DNA of 64,000 nucleotides from Trichomonas tenax (GCA_023091735.1 JALKBU010000001.1:62001-126000), one strand, 5' to 3'; shown: positions 1 to 10,825, numbered from the stretch's first letter. The notes: generated by a model not told the origin, from the letters alone. Program-made: numbers and translations.

Positions 1-2
1 AT

Positions 3-46
3 TTACATGTCAGAAAATCTTACATGACAAAATAATAAAAAGTGTA
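3..46 (+). promoter_or_regulatory. Candidate promoter with two TTACATGWCA motifs and an AAAAAGTG box
   Basis: TTACATGTCA (3-12) and TTACATGACA (20-29) precede AAAAAGTG, 10-20 bases before the ATG at 56. Similar palindromic ACATGT-type motifs lie in the promoter gaps at 39.86-39.90 kb and 41.56 kb. This is pattern evidence only. Confidence 0.4.
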
Positions 47-55
47 CGTTTATAA

Positions 56-3000
56 ATGGAAGCTCCGATTCAACTTCAAGATGGAGCCGACATTTTCACG
101 ATTAAAAAAGTCGGTGGAAAGAACAGGCGGAAGTCAACAAAAAGAATTTCCGCAAAAAGAGGAAGATTTAATGGGAAAGAAGCCTTAAATAAAATCAATA
201 TGTGTCGAATTGAAGGTTCTGAACCTTATAACTATAACGTCGGTGGAAGATCTATAGCAAATGAAACAGACTTTAAAGAATTACAGAAATCTGTGCAAGA
301 TTTAATTCTTCGAAGCAAAGATTCCGAACAAAAACCATTCAATCGTACAAAAGCTCGTTCAGTAGGTTTTGGATATGATGAAAATGGGCGCATGATTCCT
401 CAAGAAAAAACACATATGTTAAATGCACAAGAAATGAAAGAAATAACTCAAATTACAACAAATTTGATAGATTCAGCACATTCTACATTCGACAAAAGTC
501 GTCCTTCACAGTCAGCAAAGCACTTTTCAACGATCATGGATTCATTCAAAGAAAAAGTCTTCGAAAGTCTCGTTGATGACTACAAATTTCGTTGCCCTTT
601 TGTTGGCGACCTTCTTAAGAAAGTGTTCGATTGTCTTTCGTTCATGTTGAACAATATTTGCGACTGCACAATCGAAATTGAAAAAGCATCACAAGAATAT
701 GTGAAGAGATCAATTTCTGATGCAGAAATGTTTAAGCAGAAGATCATTGAACTTAAAAACAGGCCTCCAGTTACAGTAGAGCGTGAAGTCATTGTTGAAC
801 GCAAACCATTACAGAATTTAATCGATCAAAGAAAAGAAATGGGGAGCGAAATAGAAGCATTGAAAAATCACATCATATCACTTAAATCAGAAAACACTTC
901 ACTCATTAATGCAAAGAATGTTTGGCGTAATGCATCATTAGAAATGTGCAGACTCACTTCTGGTGACATCAAAACACTCGAAATGAAGCACGACAAATGG
1001 AAATCATGCGGAGAAAATTATATCAGAACAATTAAGCAGAGAACACATGAAATTGTTGAATTATCGAATTATTTATCTGAAACATGGAATGACAGAGCTG
1101 TTGTTCTTTTTTCTGTTTGTTGCAAATCACAAACAAATGTTCTCATTCATATAAAAAGCATTGCAGATAACTGTTCAAAGTACTACACGAAGATTATCAA
1201 TGATTACAATAACATGGTGCTCGAAAGTAAAGACACGACGCAATATCAAGAGCTCATGAAGGGCAGAGAAATGAAGAGGATGTCTGATGACTTCCAGTCA
1301 TGGTCCAAAGCAATTGAAGAGTGGCTCCATATCGATGAAACATCAGGAATTCTCGAAGCAAGAGATTCATCAATGGAATTACTCCAAAGCATTGATATGC
1401 TTAAGAAAATGGCAGCAAAACCAGAACTTTCTACTTTCATTCCAAGCGATTTCCATGAGCAGCTTGAAACATATCAGGAGAGAATTGATACAATCTGTCA
1501 ATGGCTGACGAAGCCTTCAGGCGACAACGCTTCGAAGCTCTTGAATCCAATCGTTAAATCGTTCTCTGACATTTCAAGGCTTCTTTGTACTGCTGCTGAA
1601 GGGAAGCAATGCAGATTTATTGATTCGCTTGGCACTGTCGAATCTCTTCAAATTCGCGCACTCGCTTTCAAGCTGAGCTCATTTTCGAAGGATCTCGATA
1701 ATTTTGTCACACAAAAGACTGATCAATTGAAGCACATCCAATCAACAATTCCTGAAATCACATTTTCGGTCACAAAACTTGTTCAAGACATGTCGAGACC
1801 GGTTGAAGATTCTTTGCACAGTCTCGAGATGGAGTTCGAAGAAGACAATGAAATTGCGGAAGCATGGTCCATTCTGTATGGAACAGGAGCACAAGGACCG
1901 TTCAAACTTGTCTCGGAGAAAACTATTGGTTTAGATTTCATTTCCAATTTTGGAACTCGTTTGAAGAAGTGGATTGATTCAATCAAAATTAACTTCGACA
2001 CAATTCTTTCTCCAGGAACTTATGATGAGTTCAACCTCTATCTGCATGACTGGTTTGACACTGCTGAAACTATTATCAAGAGAGTCGGCAAGTTTATGAC
2101 TGACAATACCACGCAAACAGATCCTGTTAAAATCGTTGATAGCACTGTTGAATTCCTGCCTTTCAACAGATCAAGATCAAGCAGCGAAGCGTCGTTCATG
2201 AGTACTCTCAGCAGAGTTGAAACAGAAAGCAATTTTGATGTCAATCTTTTGTCAAACACAGGAAACTTCATTTTATTCGATATCAGTCCAAACAATGACA
2301 TCGTAAAGAAGCGCCAAGCGAAGAGCCGCAACTTTAGTGGCATCAGAACTTCATTTATTACAAACGAGCATCCGGCATCACCGATGAAGCCAACGCAAAA
2401 CACGACACCTGCTTCATGGACTGTTAAAACTATCAAAGAAATTTTCGAGTTCAGGAAAAGCCAATCAACAGTTTTTAAGTATGGTGATGTCGATTATTTC
2501 ATTTGCAATGCAACATCTGATACATTCTTCCGTGATTTCGCGATCAGCAAGACATCAAAACAAGTTCATAAGGAATTCTTGAGGAAATTAACTGAAGGAA
2601 TTGCAAACTCGAAAAGTGAATCAGATCCACTTCTCCACATGATCAAAATGTTCAAAACAGAAAATTGGAATAGACACACTTTTAACTTTGCAACGACTTT
2701 ATATCTTAATTCAGATGCGACAACAATGTCTAATCCTTATAAATTCATTGAGCGCATTTTCAGTCCATTTGGTTTCGCTGTTGTTCGGAATGCTTGCAAT
2801 GCTGTAACTCTCTTAGATACAGCAAATATTGACACATTATTCTACGCATGTTGTTCTTTGTTTGAGAATATTTTCCAATCGAAGTCAATGGAGAGTTCGT
2901 GTTTATTCAAGAAACTCTGCGAAAAAGATTTCATCACAAAGGACAATTTCAAAGCGTTCCTTTCAATCATAAGACTCACAACAAATCCAAATAGCATTGA

Positions 3001-3403
3001 TCCTCTTGTCGAAGCCTTTTTTAAGAATTCTAACAAAATCGATGAGTTCAATTTCCGCTGCTTATGCCTTTATTGCGGCGTCTTTTGTTCATCATGTTTT
3101 GTAACAACAAACCATCCGTTTGGATTATCGCTTGACACACGCCTTATTCAAATACGAAACTTCATCGAGAGATATGATTACAGGAACTCCGTTCGGCATC
3201 TTTCGAAAATAATTGATCCACTTCTAATCGAAGCAACGCCTGATGAATATACAACTTTTGAAACATTCGTTTGTCTTGAACATGTTGTTAATGTTCTTTT
3301 GCGTAACATATCTACATCATACTCCTCATCAACATTCATCACCATCGCTCCACAAAGTTACTCTGAGCAGCCTATTTCTTCTCTTCTTGTTCCACCTCCA
3401 TAA
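56..3403 (+). CDS. Large coiled-coil protein of unknown function, 1115 aa
   Basis: I do not recognise this protein. The first ~50 residues are basic and look disordered. A charged heptad-like stretch at about residues 235-290 should form a coiled coil, and a TTQTDP motif sits near residue 684 before a Ser-rich segment. The C-terminal ~350 residues look globular and alpha-helical, and the protein ends in PPP. No membrane segment or enzyme motif is visible. The ATG at 56 is the first in frame. It follows two TTACATGWCA motifs and an AAAAAGTG box within 55 bp, which fits a short trichomonad promoter. It converges on the kinase gene that ends at 3480, with about 76 bp between stops. A cytoskeletal or scaffold role is possible but unproven. 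Confidence 0.85.
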   Translation: MEAPIQLQDGADIFTIKKVGGKNRRKSTKRISAKRGRFNGKEALNKINMCRIEGSEPYNYNVGGRSIANETDFKELQKSVQDLILRSKDSEQKPFNRTKARSVGFGYDENGRMIPQEKTHMLNAQEMKEITQITTNLIDSAHSTFDKSRPSQSAKHFSTIMDSFKEKVFESLVDDYKFRCPFVGDLLKKVFDCLSFMLNNICDCTIEIEKASQEYVKRSISDAEMFKQKIIELKNRPPVTVEREVIVERKPLQNLIDQRKEMGSEIEALKNHIISLKSENTSLINAKNVWRNASLEMCRLTSGDIKTLEMKHDKWKSCGENYIRTIKQRTHEIVELSNYLSETWNDRAVVLFSVCCKSQTNVLIHIKSIADNCSKYYTKIINDYNNMVLESKDTTQYQELMKGREMKRMSDDFQSWSKAIEEWLHIDETSGILEARDSSMELLQSIDMLKKMAAKPELSTFIPSDFHEQLETYQERIDTICQWLTKPSGDNASKLLNPIVKSFSDISRLLCTAAEGKQCRFIDSLGTVESLQIRALAFKLSSFSKDLDNFVTQKTDQLKHIQSTIPEITFSVTKLVQDMSRPVEDSLHSLEMEFEEDNEIAEAWSILYGTGAQGPFKLVSEKTIGLDFISNFGTRLKKWIDSIKINFDTILSPGTYDEFNLYLHDWFDTAETIIKRVGKFMTDNTTQTDPVKIVDSTVEFLPFNRSRSSSEASFMSTLSRVETESNFDVNLLSNTGNFILFDISPNNDIVKKRQAKSRNFSGIRTSFITNEHPASPMKPTQNTTPASWTVKTIKEIFEFRKSQSTVFKYGDVDYFICNATSDTFFRDFAISKTSKQVHKEFLRKLTEGIANSKSESDPLLHMIKMFKTENWNRHTFNFATTLYLNSDATTMSNPYKFIERIFSPFGFAVVRNACNAVTLLDTANIDTLFYACCSLFENIFQSKSMESSCLFKKLCEKDFITKDNFKAFLSIIRLTTNPNSIDPLVEAFFKNSNKIDEFNFRCLCLYCGVFCSSCFVTTNHPFGLSLDTRLIQIRNFIERYDYRNSVRHLSKIIDPLLIEATPDEYTTFETFVCLEHVVNVLLRNISTSYSSSTFITIAPQSYSEQPISSLLVPPP

Positions 3404-3479
3404 TTATTCTTTTGTTTGTTTATTATAATAAATTTATCTATGGAAATAATGTATTTATAAAACAAACAAATAATATTAT

Positions 3480-5654
3480 TCAATTCATTACGAGATCGAT
3501 CGGTTGTTTTGAGTTAATGTTCTTCGATGTATTTTCAAAAACAGAGATTGTTCCATCCCAATTTGCAACAACTTTCAATAATGCACCAGTGCAATTGAAT
3601 TTGCATATATAACGGCCTTGGCACTTGATAATGACAGTGTTGGATGTAGGTTTGAAGCTGAATGATGCTGGAATGATGTCATCTTGTCTGAAAAGAATTG
3701 TCTTGTTTCTGCCATGAGTTGCAATAATGTCATAAGGAATTACTTCACGTACCATCAACTTGTGAATTATTGACTCTTCAGTTTTTCCCAACCAATTCAT
3801 TCTTGAAATTAAGTTGTACTCACCATAGAGATCGATTTTGGTAGCATTATACTCTTCATAATCTATTTCCTTTATTTGATACATCTCGTATATTCCCCTC
3901 CCAAGCATAAAGCTTATAATGTCATACATGCTCCAAAATTTTCTGTATAACTGTGCAGATACTCCTAATTCGCGAACTCTGTAATATCCAAGATCATATT
4001 CTTTTCCATATTTTTCCGTTATTGCTGGCGACTTATCGATAATAACAGCAATATCTTTCGAGCCTATGAATCCATCCTGGAAGATCTTATTGCAGATTGA
4101 GCATGCACAGTATGTTAATGTATTAATTAATATTTCATTTTCTGAACGTAGTTGAATTCGTTTAAATGGATCTTCAAAAGTATCACATGGTTTATATTTT
4201 GATCGTTGCAAATTGGCATTAATCTTTGATCTGATAATTGGAAATGATGCAGAAATAGAATATGCAAGAGTCAGCATGCTTTTGGATGGATCAGAATCTT
4301 TGAATAGTAATTTTCTTGTGACGTCTTCGACGGTTTTTGTACAACGATCAACTGCTTCAAAAGTATCTCTCATTCCCATAAAAGTATCTTTGCGATATGT
4401 GTCATCTTGGATTTGGAGTGTTCTTTCGAAGATCTGTTCTAAGTTCGCGAATTGACCGCGATAATACCATTCTCTTATGCTTTGGCAGAATAAAACATCA
4501 TACTTGCAAACTTCTAAGATCAGCTCTTTATTGTGACCTTCATAATGTAACGCTCTGCAGAAGTCATCGAAGAATGGCATATCTATTGGAGAGACAATTA
4601 AGTAAGTGTTCTTCTGCGTGTCTAAAAATTCCTTGATTCCATCGATCTCATGATTTATAACTAAATCGATAATTTCATCCGTTCTTTCGGCCATTAGTTT
4701 CAGAATGTCATCGGGGTTGAAATCAACGTTCAATGAATCCCATCCTTTGTAAATTTCGTCTATTATTGGCTTCCAGAATCGAAGCTGGCTGGCTTGATAA
4801 GGGCACTCTTTTATCATCAAGGCTCGAATCAAATCTTGCATTTCCCATTTATATGGTTCAATCATGGAAAACGTGTGCACAATTGTTGTAGTTAATGAAT
4901 GGATGTCAACGCGCTTTGTGGTTACTCCTTCAAATAATTCGAATGCTTGGTATTGCAGAGTTCCTGGTATATCTTGTGTCGTTTGCCAATCGTTGATTGC
5001 TTTTTCTTTTGTAACGCAAAATGCTAAATCGCATAAAACGCCATTTAAATCATCCGTTATTAAAATATTACTTGGCTTGATATCTCTGTTGAACAATTTT
5101 TTCTCATGGAGTCGTTTGACTGCTTTCGAAATTTGGACTAAAATTCGCATAACATCTGAAATAAAAATCGGACATTCAGTATTTTTTTGGTAATTATCTA
5201 AAATGTCAGCGAGAGAAGTAAAAGGCTGAAGCGTTGTTTCGATGTAAAATCGTTCTATATCTGATAACGGTGGTTCAAAGCCATGAGAAAAAATTGAATT
5301 AAAGCCAAGTTCACAATTATGGTAAAAATGCTTTGCTTCTCTATTACCGTAATTGATTATCGAGTTTTCTCGGATGATTTTATGTGAAATAATTTGATTT
5401 GTAAATGGAATTTTGCCAAGAGTGATCTTATCGGTAAATTTGTAGTGTTTCAGTCTACAAATTTCACTGTTTTCGTATAATATCGCCTTAGAAGATAAAA
5501 TAGAAACAAGAATATCGAAAATAGAATCAAAACTATCATCAAATATTGATTTAAGATCTTCATCTTCGTACAGTAAAGTCCTACTGGAAGAATATGCAAG
5601 AATTTTCCTTAGAATTTCAAGAAATTTCTTATTATCTTCAATAGAATTGAACAT
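3480..5654 (-). CDS. Atypical protein kinase with long C-terminal extension, 724 aa
   Basis: A divergent kinase domain occupies about residues 60-330. The catalytic loop reads FNRDIKPSNIL (near residue 190): His of HRD is replaced by Asn but the catalytic Asp, Lys and Asn remain. DFG is replaced by DLA, so the metal-binding Asp is kept and the Gly lost. No Gly-rich loop or clear VAIK lysine is visible. APE corresponds to QAFE. The C-terminal ~390 residues are helical and unassigned. The gene ends in TGA. It could be a weak kinase or a pseudokinase; trichomonads have many such degenerate kinases. A short frame on the same strand at 5609-5812 overlaps the start and might be a frameshifted 5' extension. 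Confidence 0.8.
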   Translation of the reverse strand: MFNSIEDNKKFLEILRKILAYSSSRTLLYEDEDLKSIFDDSFDSIFDILVSILSSKAILYENSEICRLKHYKFTDKITLGKIPFTNQIISHKIIRENSIINYGNREAKHFYHNCELGFNSIFSHGFEPPLSDIERFYIETTLQPFTSLADILDNYQKNTECPIFISDVMRILVQISKAVKRLHEKKLFNRDIKPSNILITDDLNGVLCDLAFCVTKEKAINDWQTTQDIPGTLQYQAFELFEGVTTKRVDIHSLTTTIVHTFSMIEPYKWEMQDLIRALMIKECPYQASQLRFWKPIIDEIYKGWDSLNVDFNPDDILKLMAERTDEIIDLVINHEIDGIKEFLDTQKNTYLIVSPIDMPFFDDFCRALHYEGHNKELILEVCKYDVLFCQSIREWYYRGQFANLEQIFERTLQIQDDTYRKDTFMGMRDTFEAVDRCTKTVEDVTRKLLFKDSDPSKSMLTLAYSISASFPIIRSKINANLQRSKYKPCDTFEDPFKRIQLRSENEILINTLTYCACSICNKIFQDGFIGSKDIAVIIDKSPAITEKYGKEYDLGYYRVRELGVSAQLYRKFWSMYDIISFMLGRGIYEMYQIKEIDYEEYNATKIDLYGEYNLISRMNWLGKTEESIIHKLMVREVIPYDIIATHGRNKTILFRQDDIIPASFSFKPTSNTVIIKCQGRYICKFNCTGALLKVVANWDGTISVFENTSKNINSKQPIDLVMN

Positions 5655-6070
5655 CGAAAAAAAAGTGATGGAATTTTTTCATGGCCATATTTTTGATCTC
5701 CATCAAAATGTTTTTTTACAGCTTTGGAACAACACTTAGAGAACACAATATTAAGCATGTGTTTCAATAATAGATAACCATTCCAATTCTCTTTTATCAG
5801 CTTCAAACTCATTCTTTGCCAATGTAATGAATTCTTTTTTTAAAAAAATTAACAAAAACAATAATTTTGATTATGTAGATGTGACTGAAGCATCTATAAT
5901 AGTTGAATATAAAGGGATAAATACACCTTCTTTGAGTCCTTTACTAATGAAATATTTTCCTCTCAAATTAAATTTGGGATGTGATAATTAGTTCTTGATT
6001 TTTGGTGATACAATGTGAATATAGCTTCTTATAAAATCAAAAATATCGATTGAGAAAAGCATCATATATT
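5655..6070. other. Intergenic region
   Basis: A+T-rich sequence between the kinase start and the decayed BspA gene. A 67-residue frame on the minus strand (5609-5812) reaches in but has no recognisable domain. I see nothing else. Confidence 0.5.
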
Positions 6071-6995
6071 TTACATAACAATCATTACTCCAAGCATGAA
6101 TAACTTTGGATGATAATTTGTTGCTTTGCAGATTACATCTCTGCATTCAGTAATTGCAGCTTTAGTGAGTCCTGAATTCAATAGCAATTGTCTAAACTCA
6201 GAGCTTTTGTTTTCATAAAGAACACTTCCGCAGATTAAACTGTTGCATCCGAGAAATGCACAATCGCCAATAGCTTTGACACACATAGGAATATTTATAA
6301 ATCTCAAATTACAGCAGCCTCCAAACGCACTGGAGCCGATTTGTGTTAAAACAATTAGATTCAATATTTGAAATACAGTTAGTGATTGTCAAAGTTTTTA
6401 GTTTTGGTAACTGATAAAATGCATTATTACCTAACGTAACAGATGCTGTGGAATCAAAGGAAACAGTGCTCAAAACAAGCATCATTAATTGATGCAGGAA
6501 TTGTAATGGATGAAATTGATATATTAGCAAGAGCCTGTCCATATAATGTATTCAAGCCTTCAGGAAGAAAAACTTGCGTGAGATTGACGCATCCATAAAA
6601 TACTTTTTCTCCAATCCAATTTAAATTAGAACAACTAGATAAATCGGCTTTTTTAATTTAATACAATTAAAAAATGCATATGGTCCAATCGAATTGAGAT
6701 GTGAATTGCTTTCAAATGTAAAATATTCTAATGTATTTGTAACTAATTTGAAACAATAATCATTTTGTTTACCATATATTGTTTCTACTATTGCAGGAAT
6801 AGTAATTGATGGACTTCTGTCGGTAACAGAACTTAATTCTTTCTTTCCATTTGAAAATTGGATATCACCTTAATTAATGTCACTTTTAATGTTTACATTG
6901 AAAGAACAAAATGAATCTCTGAAGTAATATCATTTATCAGATCTGAATTAAAGGAAAGCAGAAATGATACATTTAACTTGAAGCAAAACATCATG
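6071..6995 (-). pseudogene. BspA-like leucine-rich-repeat pseudogene
   Basis: Three frames on this strand carry successive BspA-type repeats, including IGPYAFFNC, IGEKVFYGCVNL, LGNNAFYQLPKL and IGSSAFGGCCNL. Their order matches a single ancestral gene. At least three frameshifts separate them: one in an A6 run near 6650, one near 6475 and one near 6350. A TAA also lies in frame near 6872. A start with a hydrophobic N-terminus can be placed near 6995. These repeats form cell-surface LRR proteins in trichomonads. With frameshifts throughout, this copy is plainly dead, unlike the TGA-only BspA loci at 33.2-33.9 and 57.9-59.0 kb. Confidence 0.75.
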
Positions 6996-7187
6996 AATCA
7001 AATTCTTAAGCAACACCAAGTTCACAATTTGAAATCGTGCCAAATATTTGATATTATTAAAACAACCTCTCCAGACTTTTGGAGCTTTAGTTAAAGTATG
7101 TTTATAGAAAGATTTTTGCAGATAAGGTTATATTTTAAGGTTATTTGGTGTTGGGGAGTTTTGAAAAAAAATGAAATTGTCGATGCA

Positions 7188-7198
7188 GACCCTAAAAT
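7188..7198 (+). promoter_or_regulatory. GACCCTAAAAT motif before the start codon
   Basis: The 11-mer GACCCTAAAAT ends 11 bases before the ATG at 7210. The identical 11-mer ends 4 bases before the ATG at 35118, and a shorter form lies at 34632. It may be a core promoter or initiator-like element. Confidence 0.35.
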
Positions 7199-7209
7199 CA
7201 AAAATCTAA

Positions 7210-10080
7210 ATGTCAGAAGCTCCTCTGCAAACAGATAAGAAAGCAAGAAAGATAAATGTTAAGAAGCGCTTCATTTTTGGACAAAAAGCCAGATACGTTC
7301 TTGTCACAGAACAAGATTTAAAGGACTCGAAAAGATATTTGCATACTTTTTTATGCATGATTCGTAATCAAGGAGAACCAATCAGAGAAGAGAACAAAAT
7401 ACAGTATCCTGCAACACAAATTAATAGAAATAACGTTCCAGAAGAAATTCAAAGATCTTTTGCAAGCGAAATCAAAGTATGTATGTCATTGAAACACATC
7501 GGCGTATCCATTCCACAGGATTATGGCATAGATAGCCAATCTACAGACAAGTCTGGACTTTATTTATTTTATAATACTCCAGTTTGCACTGATTTAGAGC
7601 AATATCTTGGGTCTCTTACTCAAGGTGCAGCAACATCCGATGTTGTTCTTATAAATTGTTTAGTTGGAATTGCGGCTGCTGTTAATTATCTGCATTTAAA
7701 CGGATTCGTTTGTGGAGACTTAAGGCTTGGATCTGTGTATCTCAATGACAAGATGGAACCAGTACTAATTAACTATAACCTTCCAGAATTTTATCCATGT
7801 CCTTTAATTCCTTATGAAGTCAAAATGAGTGAATTTTCTGCACCAGAACTCAGAGAAAACTACATTCTTAATGAGAAATCAGATGCATTTTCGTTTGGGA
7901 TCATCGTTCAAAAAGTTTATCGAAAGATGACTATTTCTAAAGGCAAATTCATTTCTGCTTTGAAAATTGTTCATGAAAGCTGCACAGATATCGATACATC
8001 CAAGAGAATGTCTTTCCTTGAAATCGAAAGGCTGTTGATTGATGGCCTTGAAGATATTTCTTATATTCCATTTCCATTTGTCGATTATGTCAAACGAATC
8101 ATTGCAAGTGATCCAAAAGGAACAGTTGCAAGGAATACTCCATTTAAATTCTCATCATTTGCTGATGAAATCATGGGAAATGTCGACTCTTTCATTCAGC
8201 CTCTTAAAAACATTCTCCCAACAAAAATTATTACGAAATCAAAGAGAAACATTAATCTGCGCTTGTTGTTGGTAAGTTTAATTCATAGAAACACCGAAAT
8301 GGTTTGCAACTGGATTCTTGATAACTACAAGAAGAACAAGATGCAAGATATTCATGAAATCATGGATGCTATTATGCAGACTACAATTATTTGCTATCAA
8401 AATGTCGATATTTACGCCAAACTTGCAAAGAACTTGTTCAGGATGGCTTTGAAAACAAACAAACTTGGTTACATACCAACCTTCATCTTACACAAGCTTC
8501 ACGCAACATTTATTGCGCATGATCCATATCCTTACTATATGCCTTATGTTGCTTTCCTCCAAGGTTTGTACAAGCGCAGAGCTTTCAACATTTTCGAAAT
8601 TGGTCAGCTCATTTCTGATATATACAACGATGCTCCGACACCTTTGTTTGCTGTTCCTCTTTTCATCTGGTTTAACAAAGATCTTCAAAGGAATGATCCC
8701 GAACTTTGCCAAAAGATGAATGATTATATCATGAAAGAAGATGTTCGTCCATTGTTTAAGAAATTTTTATCTGGTGAAACAGATGTCACTCAGCTTTCTT
8801 CGATCATTATGAAGGATGATGCCAGGCAATTCAAGTATTATATTAAAGATCATCCAGAAGAGTTAACGAAAAATATTCAACCAACAGTTTTCGAAGTCTG
8901 TCCGTACGCCAAAGATACACTAACTATTCCAATGTATGTTTTGTTATATAATGCGAGGAAAATTTACACTTATTTGTGCACCACAACAACATTTTACGAA
9001 GGTGAAGACCCGGAACTGATGCAATGCGCAATTATTGGAAACCATCAACTTTATCTTGATATGCATAAAAACACAAATCACTCCATTGTTGTTGAAGCCT
9101 CAGTCAAATTCCATAACTATCAGTACCTTCTCGATAATTACAAGAACGGCATTAAACTGACAACATCTGAGTGCCTATTCTCTGCAGTTCGTTACACAAA
9201 TCTCATGGCACTTCTTTTGATACTTTCTGGTCCAAACAATGATGCAACATTTGAGTCAGCACTCCAAGCTACGGAAATTCGTGCGCATTTTGGAGAAACA
9301 ATTTTCCAAGCAGCGGTTCAGACTGGTGACTTCCTTCTTTTGCGTTTACTCCTTAACATTCCAGGTGTTAAACCGTTTGTTACTGATTCATGGGGACAGA
9401 ACGCGCTCCACTGGGCAGCGAGAATTGGTTGTGATTCGCCAGATTTCTGGGAAGATGCAACTGTTCGCTATCCATGGTGGTTTGGTTCAGACACAAATCT
9501 TGTCCTTGGTGAAAACATGGCCAACCTAGTTGACCTATTCCGTAGATACCAGAATCCTGGTTCTTTCGCTGCTAAGTTGATGGCGACAAGTGATCACGTT
9601 GAACCATTTTCCGACTTTTTAACAGATGAAGCAATCGTTGAAAAGTTCAGCAAAGTTCAGTCCAACATGGATATATGGCAAGCCTCTTCTTTCAGATTCT
9701 TAAGGAGGCTTGGATCGCCACACTGTGTTAGACTTCTTCTCAAGAACTCGAAAGAGCACATAAATGATGCTGATGAACTTGGAATGACACCATTACACCA
9801 TGCAGCAAATAATGGCGCTGCAACAGTAATGAAGCTACTTGTTGGCACAATTGGAATCGAAATCAATGTTCAAGATAAGAAAGGAAGAACTCCATTGCAC
9901 TATGCAGCAAGAAATGATGATGCGCTTTGCTTCGGAGTTCTTTTGCAATCTGGAAAGCTTAAACCAGACATTGTTGATAACAAAGGAAGAACAGCTTATG
10001 AAATTGCTGTTTTAAAGAATTGCAACAAAGTTCTTGATGTTGCAGAACAATATGCGGCGAAGAAATGCAGGATTTTCTAA
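7210..10080 (+). CDS. Pseudokinase-ankyrin repeat protein, 956 aa
   Basis: The N-terminal ~300 residues have a kinase fold that appears catalytically dead. The HRD position reads CGDLRLGSVYL (near residue 167) and the DFG position reads NYN (near residue 188). A SAPEL-type APE motif remains. A long helical middle follows. Ankyrin repeats come at the C-terminus: GQNALHWAARIG (~728), GMTPLHHAANNG (~858), GRTPLHYAARND (~893) and GRTAYEIAVLKN (~925). The protein is probably a cytosolic scaffold that uses the pseudokinase and ankyrin surfaces for binding. Ankyrin proteins form a very large family in trichomonads. Ends in TAA; first ATG used. Confidence 0.85.
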   Translation: MSEAPLQTDKKARKINVKKRFIFGQKARYVLVTEQDLKDSKRYLHTFLCMIRNQGEPIREENKIQYPATQINRNNVPEEIQRSFASEIKVCMSLKHIGVSIPQDYGIDSQSTDKSGLYLFYNTPVCTDLEQYLGSLTQGAATSDVVLINCLVGIAAAVNYLHLNGFVCGDLRLGSVYLNDKMEPVLINYNLPEFYPCPLIPYEVKMSEFSAPELRENYILNEKSDAFSFGIIVQKVYRKMTISKGKFISALKIVHESCTDIDTSKRMSFLEIERLLIDGLEDISYIPFPFVDYVKRIIASDPKGTVARNTPFKFSSFADEIMGNVDSFIQPLKNILPTKIITKSKRNINLRLLLVSLIHRNTEMVCNWILDNYKKNKMQDIHEIMDAIMQTTIICYQNVDIYAKLAKNLFRMALKTNKLGYIPTFILHKLHATFIAHDPYPYYMPYVAFLQGLYKRRAFNIFEIGQLISDIYNDAPTPLFAVPLFIWFNKDLQRNDPELCQKMNDYIMKEDVRPLFKKFLSGETDVTQLSSIIMKDDARQFKYYIKDHPEELTKNIQPTVFEVCPYAKDTLTIPMYVLLYNARKIYTYLCTTTTFYEGEDPELMQCAIIGNHQLYLDMHKNTNHSIVVEASVKFHNYQYLLDNYKNGIKLTTSECLFSAVRYTNLMALLLILSGPNNDATFESALQATEIRAHFGETIFQAAVQTGDFLLLRLLLNIPGVKPFVTDSWGQNALHWAARIGCDSPDFWEDATVRYPWWFGSDTNLVLGENMANLVDLFRRYQNPGSFAAKLMATSDHVEPFSDFLTDEAIVEKFSKVQSNMDIWQASSFRFLRRLGSPHCVRLLLKNSKEHINDADELGMTPLHHAANNGAATVMKLLVGTIGIEINVQDKKGRTPLHYAARNDDALCFGVLLQSGKLKPDIVDNKGRTAYEIAVLKNCNKVLDVAEQYAAKKCRIF

Positions 10081-10421
10081 CAACTATTTTGTTATTCATG
10101 TATGTAAATGTCTAAGTTATGTTTTATACTCTTCAATTTTCAAATATCAATTAAACTATATTTTGATTCATCAATCTTATAGTAATATGTAATCGATCTT
10201 TTAAAGCCCAAAATTAGCTTTTAGCAGTTTGGAGTATGAATTACAAAAACGAGATATTCATTAATTTCTTCGGTGTCCTTAATTGCATTATAGAGTTTTA
10301 ATAATTATGATCCAAGAAATACAAATGCTTCTTTAATATACAGAAGCATTTGCTATAGGTACATCTAAACAAAAAATGTTGTCAATCATAAAGGAAGCTT
10401 AAAATATTTGATCGAATAAGA
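10081..10421. other. Intergenic region
   Basis: A+T-rich spacer between the pseudokinase-ankyrin gene and the left end of the candidate transposon. I see no gene or clear repeat. Confidence 0.5.
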
Positions 10422-10790
10422 AGTAGTATAGTGAGGGGGTAGTTATCAGATTTTGTAATCGTATATATAGAGGATGTATGACAGCATATATATTTATATT
10501 GTAATTCCGAGCAATTAATTTTTAAAGTTTATTTTAAAATAATTTATTTTTTTTTTTATTTGTCTAAAATAATATATATATATATATGGCTATCGTTTCG
10601 CCTAAACTTATAAAGAAATGGGAAATTAAGCAATTAAAAGTTAATGAATTTTCAATTAAATCTCATGAAAATGTAATAAAAACTGATATAATTGAAGATT
10701 TAACACCTATTAAAACAGGTCGTGGTCTAAATCCTGAATGGATTAAAGAACAATTTAGAAATGAAGGTTGTGAATTAATAAATCTGTCAC
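10422..10790 (+). repeat. Left terminal inverted repeat
   Basis: Matches 12260-12627 in inverted orientation, with substitutions and a deletion of about 50 bp inside the coding part. Similarity stops near 10790, where unrelated sequence with a repeated GTCACTCA-type motif begins. Confidence 0.6.
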
Positions 10791-10825
10791 TCATTGTGCG
10801 TGAAAGTATCATTCATTATGACTGA
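10586..10825 (+). pseudogene. Truncated copy of the element's zinc-finger-like gene, 79 aa
   Basis: The first ~70 residues (MAIVSPKLIKKWEIKQLKVN...) are homologous to the intact gene at 11802-12479, with an internal deletion. The homology breaks off after the ELIN that follows LNPEWIKEQF, and the frame then runs into foreign sequence and stops. It is the 5' part of the gene carried within the left inverted repeat and is unlikely to make a functional protein. Confidence 0.5.

Noticed and set aside
5609..5812. A 67-codon frame overlapping the start of the atypical kinase
   Set aside because: It could be a frameshifted extension, but nothing confirms it and the kinase has its own ATG.
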